Below are positions 1 to 7,207 of a DNA stretch of 9,542 nucleotides, piece after piece. Every line of letters begins with the position of its first letter. Within the stretch, counting starts at the first letter, position 1. Origin of the DNA: Clostridiaceae bacterium (GTDB taxonomy: Bacteria > Bacillota > Clostridia > Oscillospirales > Acutalibacteraceae); contig JAEEHZ010000234.1 of assembly GCA_016281115.1 (NCBI GenBank), positions 1 through 9,542 of the forward strand. The letters are read 5' to 3'. A program made the translations under genes and the position numbers. The notes under the pieces are model-generated. The model saw only the letters and a program-made list of their open reading frames with translations. It made no database searches and was not told the origin of the DNA.

Positions 1-434
1 ATGAATTAAAAGCTTACGTGCTTGAAAAACGCCCAAATATATGTCATTGGTTTACTGTAGATAATCTTGAATACTTACGCCGAGGAGGCAGATTGAGCGC
101 AGGTACAGCCTTAATAGGCGGCATATTGGGAATAAAGCCCGTTTTGCATACAGATGACAGCGGCAAGCTTGTAAACGTGTATAAGGTTCGCGGAAGGAAA
201 GCGTCTTTAAGCCTTATTGCCGATAAATACGGTGAGCTTTCGGTAAATCCGCCCAAAGAGGATATTGTTTATCTTTGTCACGCCGATTGTCCGGAAGATG
301 CAAAAACAGTAAAACATATGCTTTACGACAGATACGGTGTAAAAGTTAAACTTATAACAGATATCAGCCCCATCATCGGGTCGCATTCCGGTCCGGGAAC
401 ATTAGCGCTGTTCTTTGAAGGTAAGCACAGATAA
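1..434 (+). CDS. DegV family fatty-acid-binding protein, C-terminal part (5' end outside window)
   Basis: The reading frame is already open at the left edge (codons begin at base 3) and ends at TAA 432-434, so about 143 C-terminal residues are visible and the true start lies upstream. A full DegV protein is about 280 residues, so roughly half is present. The diagnostic DegV stretch EYLRRGGRLS is encoded around bases 69-98, and the C-terminal SPIIGSHSGPG near 367-399 matches the conserved segment that helps form the lipid pocket. From family knowledge, DegV/FakB proteins bind a single fatty acid in the cytosol, and the FakB members present it to the kinase FakA for phosphorylation before phospholipid synthesis. 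Whether this copy is a FakB partner or another DegV paralogue cannot be decided here. A GTG at base 18 is in frame but internal to the conserved fold and is not a start. A strong terminator follows 40 bases downstream. Confidence 0.9.
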   Translation, partial: ELKAYVLEKRPNICHWFTVDNLEYLRRGGRLSAGTALIGGILGIKPVLHTDDSGKLVNVYKVRGRKASLSLIADKYGELSVNPPKEDIVYLCHADCPEDAKTVKHMLYDRYGVKVKLITDISPIIGSHSGPGTLALFFEGKHR

Positions 435-474
435 CGTCTATAATTGCAGATTTAAGCAAATATTGTCAAACGAG

Positions 475-516
475 ATCTCAAGTCAATTTATCGAATAATT
501 GTCTTGAGATTTTTTG
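475..516 (+). terminator. Intrinsic terminator after the DegV-family gene
   Basis: A 14-bp stem pairs 475-488 (ATCTCAAGTCAATT) with 497-510 (AATTGTCTTGAGAT). It has one mismatch (T483 opposite T502), an 8-base loop and an immediate run of Ts at 510-515. It lies 40 bases after the stop codon and just before a new promoter, so it separates the DegV unit from the next operon. Confidence 0.88.
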
Positions 517-527
517 TTTCATTTGGG

Positions 528-556
528 TTGATTTTTTCCTCTTATTACAATATAAT
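528..556 (+). promoter_or_regulatory. Sigma-A type promoter of the uracil-DNA glycosylase operon
   Basis: TTGATT at 528-533 and a perfect TATAAT at 551-556 are separated by exactly 17 bp. The predicted transcript would start near 563, leaving a leader of about 70 nt before the ATG at 632. The position directly after a terminator supports the call. Confidence 0.8.
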
Positions 557-631
557 AAAATTTGGTCAATGGTTTACAAATTTGCCGTTTTTTTAATAGT
601 TAATCAATTTTTAACGGAGGCGGACAGGCAT

Positions 632-1210
632 ATGTGCGATAATATGACGGAATTAAATAACAAATGCGAGCTGTGTATGAGCTGTCCGCTCGGCAAAACT
701 CGAACAAACCTTGTGTTCGGAGTGGGAAATCCCAATGCGGACGTTATGTTTATCGGTGAAGGTCCCGGTGAGCAGGAGGATCTGAAAGGCGAACCATTTG
801 TAGGCAAAGCGGGAATACTGCTTGACAAGCTTCTTAACTGCGTTCATTTTGACAGGCACAAGAATATTTATATAGCCAATATCGTTAAATGCAGACCGCC
901 GCATAACCGCGACCCTTTAGACGACGAACAGCAGGCGTGTATGCATTGGCTTGAAGATCAGATAAACATTGTTTCTCCGAAGATAATAGTGTGCTTGGGC
1001 AGGATAGCAGCCCAAAAACTAATTGATAAAGATATAAGGATAACTAAAGATCACGGAAAAGTATATAACATAAACGGCGTGGTAATGATGCCCGTTTTGC
1101 ACCCTGCGGCACTTTTACGAAACGAAAATCTTTTGCCCGCCACCTTTGAAGATTTTTTAAAGCTGCGTGAGCTTTATGATAATATGGGTCTTGCAAAACA
1201 AGAAGATTAA
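632..1210 (+). CDS. Family 4 (4Fe-4S) uracil-DNA glycosylase
   Basis: This 192-residue protein removes uracil from DNA (base-excision repair of deaminated cytosine). GEGPGEQED at residues 42-50 is the active-site loop of family 4 enzymes, followed by GEPFVGKAG (53-61). HPAALLRN (157-164) is the conserved C-terminal histidine motif that inserts into the DNA. Four cysteines at 15, 18, 87 and 103 have the family spacing for a 4Fe-4S cluster; Cys12 and Cys2 are extra. Length fits the family (about 190-220). The start is ATG 632 because GGAGG lies at 616-620, 11 bases upstream. An in-frame ATG at 569 would add 21 unrelated residues, sits about 6 bases after the predicted transcript start and has no ribosome binding site. 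The gene opens an apparent operon, with the next start 20 bases after its stop. Confidence 0.95.
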   Translation: MCDNMTELNNKCELCMSCPLGKTRTNLVFGVGNPNADVMFIGEGPGEQEDLKGEPFVGKAGILLDKLLNCVHFDRHKNIYIANIVKCRPPHNRDPLDDEQQACMHWLEDQINIVSPKIIVCLGRIAAQKLIDKDIRITKDHGKVYNINGVVMMPVLHPAALLRNENLLPATFEDFLKLRELYDNMGLAKQED

Positions 1211-1230
1211 TCGATATTAAGGTAAAAAAT

Positions 1231-2961
1231 ATGAACAAACTTATCAGAGAAAGAAAAATTAAAGCGATAATTCTTACACTTACCATTTTGCTTTCAACGG
1301 CTGTAAGTGCGTTTTTCATGTACTCAAAACAGGGCTTTCATGAAGACGAGCTCCTCACCTTCAATCTTGCAAATTCCTCGGTGCAAATAAACCCGTCAAA
1401 TGACTTTATTACACCCGATGATATAAACGCTTATCTTTCGGTCTCGGACGGCGACCGCTTTAACTATGCGTTAGTATATGAAAACCAGATAAGAGACGGG
1501 GTGCATCCGCCGCTGTATTATATACTTTTCAACAGCGTTTGCTCATTGTTCCCCTGCACGTTTTCAAAGTGGCTGCCATTTGCCTTAAATGCGGTGTTTA
1601 TGGCTTTTGCGCTACTTTTCATATATAAGATTGCAAGACTCATAACGGGTCGTTTTAAGTATTCATTTACCGCAATGGCGGCATATGCTTTCAGCATCGC
1701 CTGTGTAACAACGGTCATATATATCAGAATGTACGCGATGCTTACTTTCTTTACAACAGCTTTTTCTTATGTGACACTGCTTATGTATTGTGACGGGCCC
1801 CGGAAAAACAAAAAGCATATAGCCGCAATGGCATTGGTCTGCCTTTTCGGCAACCTCACTCATTATTATTTTATCCTGTTTGAATTGCTGACAGGCATAA
1901 CGATGCTTATAATAACATTAAGAAAAAAGCGCGCCCGCGTTATGAAGAAATATATTATCACCGGAATTTTATCGGGCTGCGCTTCGCTTTGTGCATACCC
2001 GTTCATTATCGCCAATGTATTGCTCGGCAACAGAGGGCTGGACTCCGGCGGGCTCTCAATAGACCTTATAACGCTTTTAACATATGTTGTTTACAAACTT
2101 TCAACGTATGCGCTAATTATAGCAAAAGATCTGTTTGTAAACAAAGTTTGGCTGTTTGCGCTTGTTAGCGCTGCTTTGGTTGCGGCTCTCATATATATGC
2201 GTGTTGTAAGAAAAAAGAAAATCTCTCCAAAAACAAAGATCATATTCTTTCCCTCGCTGATATTTTTAATTGGCATTTCTTTGGTTTCGCCTTTCAACAG
2301 CGACAGATATATAATGTGTGTTCTGCCTTTACTTGTAATTGTTGCGGTCACGTCTTTTATAAGATTATTCAGGCTTATCAAGCTTAAATATTCATATGCA
2401 ATTATAACATTAAGCGTTATTATTGTAAGCGTTATCGGGCTTTTAAGCGTTAAGCCTTATTACACTTACGGAATGACAGATCTGTATAATCCGCAAACAA
2501 AAACTTGTTTATTTGTAGGCACGTCTATGCAGGAATGGACAAAATCTCTCGACAAGCTTATGCAATACGACAAAACGCTGATCTCACAAACAGAGCTTGA
2601 TATGGGATTTGTAGAATCACTTGATTCATTCGCCGAAGAAAGAGGCGTTAAAACCAACGGTAAAATAGCGCAATTCGCCTCATACTATATAGACAGCGCG
2701 AACGCAAGCGATGAAAAAAACAATTTAAACACTGCGCTTGAAAACGGCGAGCTTGATTCCGAATATGAGATAACGGTTTACATCTCTCAGCTCTGCTCAA
2801 AAGAAAAGGTAATATCATATATTCGGAATAATACGTCATTCAACGCTTATGAGCTGATACAGGCGGACTGCGATTTTAACGATTATTACAACTGGTATGA
2901 TTATTTTGCCGAAACAGAGTCATACTGCAATGTGTATAGATTTTATAAAGAAAAAATATAA
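1231..2961 (+). CDS. Polytopic GT-C / GT39-like glycosyltransferase
   Basis: A 576-residue integral membrane protein. One membrane segment (about residues 11-31) is followed by a long outer loop that carries HEDE (37-40) and VHPPLYY (91-97). About nine or ten further hydrophobic helices span roughly residues 107-407, and a mostly soluble C-terminal region covers about 410-576. An acidic pair after the first helix plus a HPPLYY motif, and the later YIRMYAML, are the pattern of the PMT/ArnT/RgtA-like (GT39, PMT_2) enzymes. These move sugars from polyprenyl-phosphate carriers onto extracytoplasmic acceptors. The acceptor (lipid, teichoic-type polymer or protein) cannot be read from the sequence. 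ATG 1231 is preceded by a modest TAAGGT at 1218-1223. The gene sits 20 bp after the uracil-DNA glycosylase and 20 bp before the phospholipase, so co-transcription is likely. Confidence 0.78.
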   Translation: MNKLIRERKIKAIILTLTILLSTAVSAFFMYSKQGFHEDELLTFNLANSSVQINPSNDFITPDDINAYLSVSDGDRFNYALVYENQIRDGVHPPLYYILFNSVCSLFPCTFSKWLPFALNAVFMAFALLFIYKIARLITGRFKYSFTAMAAYAFSIACVTTVIYIRMYAMLTFFTTAFSYVTLLMYCDGPRKNKKHIAAMALVCLFGNLTHYYFILFELLTGITMLIITLRKKRARVMKKYIITGILSGCASLCAYPFIIANVLLGNRGLDSGGLSIDLITLLTYVVYKLSTYALIIAKDLFVNKVWLFALVSAALVAALIYMRVVRKKKISPKTKIIFFPSLIFLIGISLVSPFNSDRYIMCVLPLLVIVAVTSFIRLFRLIKLKYSYAIITLSVIIVSVIGLLSVKPYYTYGMTDLYNPQTKTCLFVGTSMQEWTKSLDKLMQYDKTLISQTELDMGFVESLDSFAEERGVKTNGKIAQFASYYIDSANASDEKNNLNTALENGELDSEYEITVYISQLCSKEKVISYIRNNTSFNAYELIQADCDFNDYYNWYDYFAETESYCNVYRFYKEKI

Positions 2962-2981
2962 CAAATATGGGGTGACTTTAT

Positions 2982-3866
2982 ATGTCTGATATCAACAGAA
3001 AAGACGCCGTCGGAATTGCACTGTCGGGCGGCGGACTTCAGGGAATAGCGCATATAGGAGCCTATCGTGCGCTCACCGAAATGGGCATAAAGCCTCAATA
3101 TGTATCGGGCACAAGCAGCGGCTCGCTTATGGCGGCGCTTATTGCGATGGGATTTTCAGCCGATGAAATGGCAAAGCTCGCTTCAAAATACTGGAGACAG
3201 CTTGCAGAAATAGACAACGGTATAATTTTTCGCTCTTTGGCGCAGCTTATACTTAATAAGCGAGTCACACGCGACGGTATTAAATCAGGTGAACTTATAT
3301 CTAACGTCGTAAAAGCCGTAATGGATGAAAAGGGCATAAAAGGCTTTGAAGATCTGCCGATAAACCTCTCTATCTGCACGGTAGATACTTATACAACAGA
3401 CGAATGTATCTTTTTAACTAAAGAAGAAAATATAAGCAATCCTTATATACACTATATTACGGGGGCACCGATTGAGACCGCCGTCAGGGCAAGTATGTCT
3501 TTCCCCGCCATTTACACCACCTGTCCATATAAAAATTACAATTTTATGGACGGCGGAGCAAAGGACAATCTTCCTGTTAAGGTATTAAAGGATCTGGGCG
3601 TGGGAAAAACACTGGCTATCGGATTTAATATACTAAACTACGATCCCGACAACGGCCTGGACGGACTTATAAAGGTCATTTGGCGTGCTTTGGACGTTTA
3701 TTCCATAGACAGTACGCGCAAATCTATGGAAATGGCAGATTTTGCAATAGAGATAGACAACAAAAACACACAGCTTTTCTCCATAGACAATTTGGACGAA
3801 ACAATAGAAGAAGGATACGAGGCAGTAATGCAGAAGCGTGACGATATTATGAGAATTTTCGGATAA
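2982..3866 (+). CDS. Patatin-like phospholipase family protein (RssA/YlbK type)
   Basis: A 294-residue cytosolic serine hydrolase of the patatin family, whose members release fatty acids from phospholipids or related acyl esters with a Ser-Asp dyad. All family landmarks are intact: the glycine-rich oxyanion-hole SGGGLQG (15-21), the nucleophile elbow GTSSG (43-47, Ser45), and the aspartate motif DGGAKDNLPV starting at Asp190. Length equals the usual single-domain bacterial form (about 250-320). There is no signal peptide or membrane segment. ATG 2982 follows GGGGTG at 2969-2974 with ordinary spacing. It is the last gene of the apparent three-gene unit, 20 bp after the glycosyltransferase. No clear terminator follows; the next promoter begins 22 bp after its stop. 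The true substrate is not known from sequence. Confidence 0.93.
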   Translation: MSDINRKDAVGIALSGGGLQGIAHIGAYRALTEMGIKPQYVSGTSSGSLMAALIAMGFSADEMAKLASKYWRQLAEIDNGIIFRSLAQLILNKRVTRDGIKSGELISNVVKAVMDEKGIKGFEDLPINLSICTVDTYTTDECIFLTKEENISNPYIHYITGAPIETAVRASMSFPAIYTTCPYKNYNFMDGGAKDNLPVKVLKDLGVGKTLAIGFNILNYDPDNGLDGLIKVIWRALDVYSIDSTRKSMEMADFAIEIDNKNTQLFSIDNLDETIEEGYEAVMQKRDDIMRIFG

Positions 3867-3888
3867 TGTATTTAATTGTCTGTTTGTA

Positions 3889-3917
3889 TTGACAAAGTGT
3901 TAATTTGCATTTATAAT
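3889..3917 (+). promoter_or_regulatory. Perfect-consensus sigma-A promoter of the ECF transporter gene
   Basis: TTGACA at 3889-3894, a 17-bp spacer and TATAAT at 3912-3917 match the consensus at all twelve positions. Transcription should begin near 3924, giving a leader of only about 30 nt before ATG 3954. There is no room for a riboswitch. Confidence 0.85.
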
Positions 3918-3953
3918 CAAGCTCGTATTTTTAAGGAACCGAGGTCAAACCAA

Positions 3954-4628
3954 ATGAAAACGACAAATAAATCACGGACAAACAGCATTATGAATGTAAA
4001 GAAGCTGACAACTCTTGCCGTATTTGCGGCTGTTGCCTATGTGGCAATGCTCGTTACGCATCTTATTCCTGCGGTAAGCGGATTTTTGAGCTTTGATGCA
4101 AAAGACGCCGTTATCGTAATAGCCGGTATGGTATTCTCTCCCGGTGCGGCTGTAATCGTTACGCTTGTAGTTTCTTTTGTGGAAATGATAACCGTAGGTC
4201 ACACTGGATTTATCGGTCTTTTGATGAACTTTATTTCTACAACATCGTTTTTACTTCCCATTTGCTTCATATATAAACGCTCACGCAAATCAAAAGACGT
4301 TATTCTGGGGCTTCTTATATCAACCGTGACCGCAACTGTAATGATGCTTTTGTGGAACTACTTTATAACCCCTATATATATGAACGTACCGCAATCAGCT
4401 GTTGTTGATATGATGCTGCCCGTATTTTTACCGTTCAACCTCATAAAATATACGCTTAATTCGGCTTTGGTTCTTCTCATTTATAAAAGGATCATTTATA
4501 TTCTCAACAAAATGGACATAACAACAGTCACCGAAACCAAAAAGCCTTCTGTTGTTAATATTCTGGTTTCCGTATTGTGCGCCGCCGTTGCAATAACGAT
4601 TTGCGTGATATTGTTTTATATGCAATAA
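3954..4628 (+). CDS. ECF transporter S component, RibU-like (probable riboflavin uptake)
   Basis: A 224-residue membrane protein with about six helices in the S-component arrangement plus a hydrophobic C-terminal tail (about 200-224). An alanine-rich first helix (AVFAAVAYVAM, 22-32) carries the spaced small residues that contact the EcfT subunit. The acidic LSFDAKD (45-51), WNYFITPIYM (134-143) and PFNLIK (160-165) resemble the RibU subgroup of vitamin-binding subunits. RibU captures riboflavin outside the membrane and uses the shared EcfA-A'-T module, which is not encoded here, for import. The start is ATG 3954: the predicted transcript begins near 3924, so an upstream TTG at 3876 cannot be used. 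GAGG at 3941-3944 gives 9-base spacing. ATG 3990 is a possible shorter start. No FMN riboswitch precedes it, so riboflavin as the ligand is probable, not certain. Confidence 0.82.
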   Translation: MKTTNKSRTNSIMNVKKLTTLAVFAAVAYVAMLVTHLIPAVSGFLSFDAKDAVIVIAGMVFSPGAAVIVTLVVSFVEMITVGHTGFIGLLMNFISTTSFLLPICFIYKRSRKSKDVILGLLISTVTATVMMLLWNYFITPIYMNVPQSAVVDMMLPVFLPFNLIKYTLNSALVLLIYKRIIYILNKMDITTVTETKKPSVVNILVSVLCAAVAITICVILFYMQ

Positions 4629-4661
4629 AACGAATTTTGGAGCATATAAATGGGTATATAA

Positions 4662-4678
4662 ACAGTAAAATTTACTGT
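4662..4678 (+). repeat. 17-bp palindrome upstream of the adenine deaminase promoter
   Basis: ACAGTAAA (4662-4669) and TTTACTGT (4671-4678) are perfect inverted copies around a single A. As RNA it would be a weak hairpin followed by ACTTTTTT at 4679-4686; as DNA it could be an operator about 20 bp upstream of the -10 element. Its right half (4674-4678) is shared with the larger inverted repeat at 4674-4720. Confidence 0.55.
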
Positions 4679-4726
4679 ACTTTTTTGTTATTATGTGTTA
4701 TAATTCCAAGAAAGTACAGTTTTTTT
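4674..4726 (+). terminator. Terminator-like inverted repeat between the ribU-like gene and ade
   Basis: ACTGTACTTT (4674-4683) is perfectly complementary to AAAGTACAGT (4711-4720), with a 27-base loop, and the right arm runs into a T-tract at 4720-4726. Read-through RNA from the upstream transporter gene would form an A/T-rich intrinsic terminator here. Only three of ten pairs are G-C and the loop is long, so strength is uncertain. Confidence 0.5.
4696..4704 (+). promoter_or_regulatory. Extended -10 promoter for adenine deaminase
   Basis: TGTTATAAT at 4696-4704 combines a TGn extension with a perfect TATAAT. No good -35 lies 16-18 bp upstream, which extended -10 promoters tolerate. Transcription would start near 4711, about 36 nt before the TTG start, inside the right arm of the surrounding inverted repeat. 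Confidence 0.55.
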
Positions 4727-4746
4727 ATTTTCGGAGGTGTTTTGAA

Positions 4747-6402
4747 TTGAATAAATCTATGCTTATAGCTGCTGCCCAGTCAAAAATCGAGCCTGATATC
4801 ATTTTCAAAAACGCAAATGTTGTAAATGTTTTTTCGGGAAAAACAGAGCGTTGCGACGTTGCCGTTTATAACGGTGTTATTGCAGGTTTAGGCGAATACA
4901 GCGGAAAAAACGAGATCGATTTAAACGGAAAATATCTTATGCCTTCGTTTATTGACGCGCACTGTCATATAGAGTCGAGTCTTGTATCTCCCGTAGAATA
5001 CGCAAAGCTTGTTATCCCAAAGGGTGTAACGGCAGTTATAGCCGATCCCCACGAAATCGCAAATGTAAAGGGCGAAGAAGGACTCAGCTTCATGATGAAG
5101 TCTGCCGAGGGCTTGCCGCTTGACGTGCATTATATGTTGCCTTCCTGTGTGCCTGCAACTCCGTTTGACAGCTCGGGCGCCGTAATTGACAGCAAGCTTA
5201 CAAAAGAGCTTATGCAAAAGCACGGATTTCTCGGTTTGGGCGAAATGATGGACTTTGTTTCCGTTCTCAATTCCTCCGATGAGGTTCTCGCAAAAATAGA
5301 ATGTGCCGATATTATAGACGGTCACGCACCGTATATCTCAGGCAAAGAGCTTTGCGCCTATGCCTGCGCCGATATTAAGACCGACCACGAATGTACAATA
5401 CCGCAAGAAGCTTCCGAAAAAGCGGCGCGCGGTATGTACGTGCAGATAAGAGAAGGTACCAGCGCAAAAAATCTTGAAGCGCTTTTGCCTGCCGTAAATG
5501 AGTATAACTTTGACAGATTCTTATTCTGTACCGACGACAAACACCTTGACGATATATTGGAAGAAGGAACAATAAGCCATTGCATAGATAAAGCAATATC
5601 ACTTGGACTTGATCCCGTAAAAGCGATAAGAATGGCTTCTTTGAACGCAGCACAATGTTATGGTCTTCCCCACACCGGAGCTATTGCACCGGGATATTTT
5701 GCAGATATCGTAATAAGTGAAGATTTAAACGCAACAAAAATCACCGAAGTTTACAAGCGCGGCGTGCTTGTAGCAAAGAATGATAAAGCGCTGTTTTTGA
5801 CTCCTTCTGATACCGATGGGAATGTAACCGATACTGTACATATAAATCCTGTTAAGCCCGAAGACTTTAAAATAGAATTCAACTCCAATATCCCTGTCAT
5901 AGAAGTAATGCCCGATACTCTTGTTACAAAGAGCGTATTAAGAAAAACCTGCGAGCAGCTTGAAATGTGCGCTTGCTTAGAGCGTCACAAAGGCACGGGA
6001 AACATAGGAAAAGCGTTTGTAACCGGCTTTGGTATAAAAAACGGTGCCGTTGCGCAAACTATCGGTCATGATAATCATAATATCACCGTGTTGGGAACAA
6101 GCGCCGAGGATATGGCTCTGGCGGTAAACTCTCTCGGCAAAGACGGCGGAATTGCCGTTGTTATAGACGGAAAACTGGAAGCCGAGATGCCCTTGCCCAT
6201 CGCAGGTCTTATGAGCGACAAGCCTTACGAAGAAGCGGTAAAAGAATATATTGCCATCAAAAATGCCGTTAAAAAGCTTGTACCCGACAGTAAGATAGAT
6301 ACGCTTATGATGCTTTCGTTCCTGTCTCTCTGCGTTATCCCCGAAATAAGAGTAAGCGACAAGGGTCTGTTCAGCGTAACAGATATGAAATTTATTGAGT
6401 AA
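4747..6402 (+). CDS. ade: Adenine deaminase
   Basis: A 551-residue metal-dependent amidohydrolase that converts adenine to hypoxanthine and ammonia in purine salvage. The N-terminal DIIFKNANVVNVFSGK is the family opening. Metal and active-site motifs are intact: DAHCHIESS with His72 and His74, DPHE (100-103), DGHAP (His193), DHE (213-215) and TDDKH (Asp263, Asp264, His266). The C-terminal adenine-deaminase domain, including GHDNHN, follows. Length matches the family (about 550-600). The start is placed at TTG 4747: GGAGG at 4733-4737 is 9 bases upstream, and the protein then begins MNKS, as is common in this family. ATG 4759 lies 21 bases from that site, too far. An in-frame ATG at 4693 overlaps the promoter. 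A lipoprotein gene follows after 17 bp. Confidence 0.96.
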   Translation: MNKSMLIAAAQSKIEPDIIFKNANVVNVFSGKTERCDVAVYNGVIAGLGEYSGKNEIDLNGKYLMPSFIDAHCHIESSLVSPVEYAKLVIPKGVTAVIADPHEIANVKGEEGLSFMMKSAEGLPLDVHYMLPSCVPATPFDSSGAVIDSKLTKELMQKHGFLGLGEMMDFVSVLNSSDEVLAKIECADIIDGHAPYISGKELCAYACADIKTDHECTIPQEASEKAARGMYVQIREGTSAKNLEALLPAVNEYNFDRFLFCTDDKHLDDILEEGTISHCIDKAISLGLDPVKAIRMASLNAAQCYGLPHTGAIAPGYFADIVISEDLNATKITEVYKRGVLVAKNDKALFLTPSDTDGNVTDTVHINPVKPEDFKIEFNSNIPVIEVMPDTLVTKSVLRKTCEQLEMCACLERHKGTGNIGKAFVTGFGIKNGAVAQTIGHDNHNITVLGTSAEDMALAVNSLGKDGGIAVVIDGKLEAEMPLPIAGLMSDKPYEEAVKEYIAIKNAVKKLVPDSKIDTLMMLSFLSLCVIPEIRVSDKGLFSVTDMKFIE

Positions 6403-6419
6403 AAGGACCGCGTGCGTGT

Positions 6420-7040
6420 ATGTCAAATACAGGAAAAATATTTAAAGTTGTTTTTGCCGTAATAATTATTGCCGTTGCATGTGCATATTTGTGCGGTTGT
6501 GAAAGTGATGATTTGTCAAATTCCGCTTCAAGCAGCAATAATGTGTCAACTGTGGAAAGTGTTATAGATTATGAGCATACGGACAGCAAAATAGATTACA
6601 GCAAATATTACGAGCTCAACGCCTCTTACGACAACGAGAAAAGGCTTACACGCACAGATATTTATTCTCCGCAGGATGAATGTATCGGATATCGCACATA
6701 CACTTATGTAAATGATGATAAAATAGCCGAGATAAAAACATTCACCAAAGATGATAAGCCGAAAAGCACCGTAAAATACGAATATACATCAGATAACAGC
6801 TTCAGCAGCTCGCTTTTTGACGAAAAAGATAATTATTTGTTTAAAATGAGCGTATATACGAAAAACAGCAATGAGATATCGGAGTATTATAACTCGAAAA
6901 ATCAGCTTATAATGTACAAAACCGTGGATGCAGACGGTACTGAAAAATACTACGATAAAAATGATACTCTGCTTGAAGGCTCAAATCTTACCGAAAAAAA
7001 GGACGCAATAGAAAAACTGTATTGCGAATATTTGTATTGA
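6420..7040 (+). CDS. Putative lipoprotein with YD-type beta repeats, function unknown
   Basis: A 206-residue protein that I do not recognise by name. It begins with a short basic region, a hydrophobic segment (about 8-24) and a lipobox-like LCGC with Cys27 as the lipidated residue. The Cys at -2 is unusual, but the overall shape is that of a type II signal peptide. A Ser/Asn-rich linker (about 32-45) leads into degenerate repeats of aromatic beta-strands and turns: YDNEKRL, YVNDDKI, FTKDDKP, FDEKDNY, YNSKNQL, YDKNDTLL. These resemble YwqK/MORN-like or YD repeats of surface proteins. ATG 6420 is preceded by AAAAGGA at 6401-6407. It starts 17 bp after adenine deaminase and is probably co-transcribed with it, but no functional link to purine salvage is visible. 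No clear terminator follows before the tRNA promoter. Confidence 0.75.
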   Translation: MSNTGKIFKVVFAVIIIAVACAYLCGCESDDLSNSASSSNNVSTVESVIDYEHTDSKIDYSKYYELNASYDNEKRLTRTDIYSPQDECIGYRTYTYVNDDKIAEIKTFTKDDKPKSTVKYEYTSDNSFSSSLFDEKDNYLFKMSVYTKNSNEISEYYNSKNQLIMYKTVDADGTEKYYDKNDTLLEGSNLTEKKDAIEKLYCEYLY

Positions 7041-7083
7041 GATATTATTTTTGCGCATACTGTAAAAATATAAAATTTAGGTA

Positions 7084-7112
7084 TTGAAATTTCAAAACAA
7101 GTGTGGTATAAT
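7084..7112 (+). promoter_or_regulatory. Promoter of tRNA-Pro
   Basis: TTGAAA at 7084-7089 and TATAAT at 7107-7112 have a 17-bp spacer, and TGG at 7104-7106 makes an extended -10. The start point would be near 7118, 13 bases before the mature tRNA. The -35 hexamer is the left half of a perfect palindrome, TTGAAATTTCAA (7084-7095). Confidence 0.82.
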
Positions 7113-7130
7113 TTTTGCGTTGTCCGATTT

Positions 7131-7207
7131 CCGGGTGTGGCGCAGTTTGGTAGCGCGCTTGAATGGGGTTCAAGAGGCCGCTGGTTCGACTCCAGTCACT
7201 CGGACCA
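7131..7207 (+). tRNA. tRNA-Pro, anticodon GGG
   Basis: A complete 77-base cloverleaf. Acceptor CCGGGTG (7131-7137) pairs with CACTCGG (7197-7203), including one G-U. The D-stem is GCGC/GCGC. The anticodon stem CTTGA/TCAAG encloses the loop ATGGGGT, with T33 and anticodon GGG. A 5-base variable loop (AGGCC) is followed by T-stem GCTGG/CCAGT with loop TTCGACT. Discriminator A and an encoded CCA end at 7207. GGG reads the proline codons CCC and CCU. A promoter lies upstream and a terminator downstream, so it is a single-gene unit. Confidence 0.95.

Noticed and set aside
569..631. Upstream in-frame ATG as the start of the uracil-DNA glycosylase
   Set aside because: It lies about 6 bases after the predicted transcript start, lacks a ribosome binding site and adds residues foreign to the family. 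GGAGG at 616-620 points to ATG 632.
3876..3953. Longer N-terminus for the RibU-like protein
   Set aside because: The TTG start lies upstream of a perfect promoter (3889-3917), so it would not be on the main transcript. The encoded residues are hydrophilic and unlike the family.
4693..4746. Longer N-terminus for adenine deaminase
   Set aside because: The ATG at 4693 overlaps the promoter and hairpin. The ribosome binding site at 4733-4737 fits only the TTG at 4747.
4629..4746. Purine riboswitch upstream of adenine deaminase
   Set aside because: The conserved junction and loop bases of the purine aptamer are absent and the inverted repeats do not make its three-way junction.
5977..6426. Long antisense reading frame of 149 codons
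   Set aside because: It lies opposite the conserved adenine deaminase gene, has no ribosome binding site that I can see, and its product looks like a reverse-strand shadow.
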